A DNA stretch of 6,679 nt from RGIG3528 sp045640725 (GTDB lineage Bacteria; Bacillota; Clostridia; Lachnospirales; Lachnospiraceae), in contig JAZUFN010000068.1 in assembly GCA_045640725.1 (NCBI GenBank), positions 1 to 6,679 on the forward strand, in the 5' to 3' direction. The translations under genes were made by a program, and so were the position numbers. Of this stretch, positions 6,206 to 6,679 are shown piece after piece. The stretch's first letter is position 1; each line of letters begins with the position of its first letter. The notes beneath the pieces are model-generated. The model was not told the DNA's origin, made no database searches, and saw nothing but the letters and a program-made list of their open reading frames with translations.

Positions 6206-6679
6206 ATGGCGGGATTATTAATTAAGCTTTTTACAAAAAACGCTAAAAATGAGACTGAGGCCAGACTGAAAATTGGAGAGGCCTGTGGAGTTTCCGGTAT
6301 TATTTTGAATATTTTTCTGGTGGTATGTAAGCTTACGGTGGGGATTATGGCGGCATCGCTTTCTATTATTGCGGATGCGATGAACAATCTTTCCGATGCA
6401 GGTTCTTCCATTACCACACTGGTGGGCTTTAGGCTGTCGGGGCAGAAGCCGGATAAAGAGCACCCCTATGGGCATGGGCGTATGGAATATGTGGCTGCCA
6501 TGGTGGTGGCTTTCATTATACTTTTGATGGGTTTCGAGCTGGGAAGAGAATCCTTGGAAAAGATAATTCACCCTGCTGAGACTGAATACGGTATCATAAG
6601 TATTATTGTTCTTGTCATGGCTATTATGGTAAAGGCTTATATGGCATTTTTTAACTTTAAGAAGTCGGAGGCCAAGCGG
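6206..6679 (+). CDS. Cation diffusion facilitator (CDF) metal exporter, Mn-type signature (3' end outside window)
   Basis: The first 158 residues are visible with no stop before the right edge; family members usually run about 300-400 residues. CDF proteins sit in the cytoplasmic membrane and export divalent metals in exchange for protons. After a short charged N-terminus, hydrophobic segments lie at about 27-48, 50-75, 95-113 and 129-150, matching TM1-TM4. The hallmark SLSIIADAMNNLSDAGSS (51-68) in TM2 and HPYGHGRMEY (86-95) before TM3 identify the family. In the TM2 metal site, the pair corresponding to the DxxxD of YiiP or HxxxD of zinc CDFs is here N60xxxD64. An Asn at the first position is typical of manganese exporters such as MntE and MneP, so Mn2+ export is the best guess. 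The second half of the site (TM5) and the cytoplasmic domain lie outside the window. It is divergent from the DUF815 ATPase gene. Confidence 0.92.
   Translation, partial: MAGLLIKLFTKNAKNETEARLKIGEACGVSGIILNIFLVVCKLTVGIMAASLSIIADAMNNLSDAGSSITTLVGFRLSGQKPDKEHPYGHGRMEYVAAMVVAFIILLMGFELGRESLEKIIHPAETEYGIISIIVLVMAIMVKAYMAFFNFKKSEAKR

Noticed and set aside
6218..6571. Minus-strand open frame opposite the CDF transporter
   Set aside because: It is the antisense shadow of a well-supported CDF coding region; the His/Asn-rich product has no recognisable domain.

Overview
The window looks like chromosomal DNA from a low-to-mid GC Firmicute, most likely a gut or rumen member of the Clostridia (Lachnospiraceae-like). 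This rests on strong AGGAGG-type ribosome binding sites, sigma-A style promoters, a secreted CotH protein with a chitobiase-like domain, a clostridial-type prephenate dehydratase and a DUF815 ATPase. The taxonomic call is inferred from protein flavour, since the window holds no rRNA or other marker gene.

Layout from left to right. (1) Positions 1-1857, plus strand: the 3' part of a gene for a secreted or surface CotH-family protein. It runs in from beyond the left edge with a Thr/Pro linker, a chitobiase C-terminal-like domain and a CotH kinase domain. (2) Positions 1858-1943: a compact promoter region with a good sigma-A promoter and two nested dyads. (3) Positions 1944-4734: asnB (glutamine-dependent asparagine synthetase) and, 25 bases on, a stand-alone prephenate dehydratase with a C-terminal ACT domain (pheA). 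The two look like one transcription unit. (4) Positions 4773-6065, minus strand: a 430-residue AAA+ ATPase of the DUF815 family, converging on pheA across 38 bases. (5) Positions 6066-6205: a divergent promoter region in which the -35 elements of the two opposing promoters overlap. (6) Position 6206 to the right edge, plus strand: the 5' part of a cation diffusion facilitator (CDF) metal transporter whose membrane metal site looks like the manganese-exporter type.

How the genes relate. asnB and pheA are both cytosolic amino-acid biosynthesis enzymes; they share no pathway step, but the short gap and lack of a terminator suggest joint expression. The CotH gene ends just before the asnB promoter and is probably a separate unit. 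The DUF815 ATPase and the CDF transporter share a control region and may be coordinately or competitively transcribed, but nothing in the sequence proves a functional link.

There are no tRNA or rRNA genes, CRISPR arrays, insertion sequences, prophage genes or defence modules here. I do not see a clearly new multi-gene system. The points most worth a second look are the dyads in the asnB promoter, the overlapping divergent promoters, the uncharacterised N-terminal half of the DUF815 ATPase, and the absence of a chorismate mutase domain from the prephenate dehydratase.
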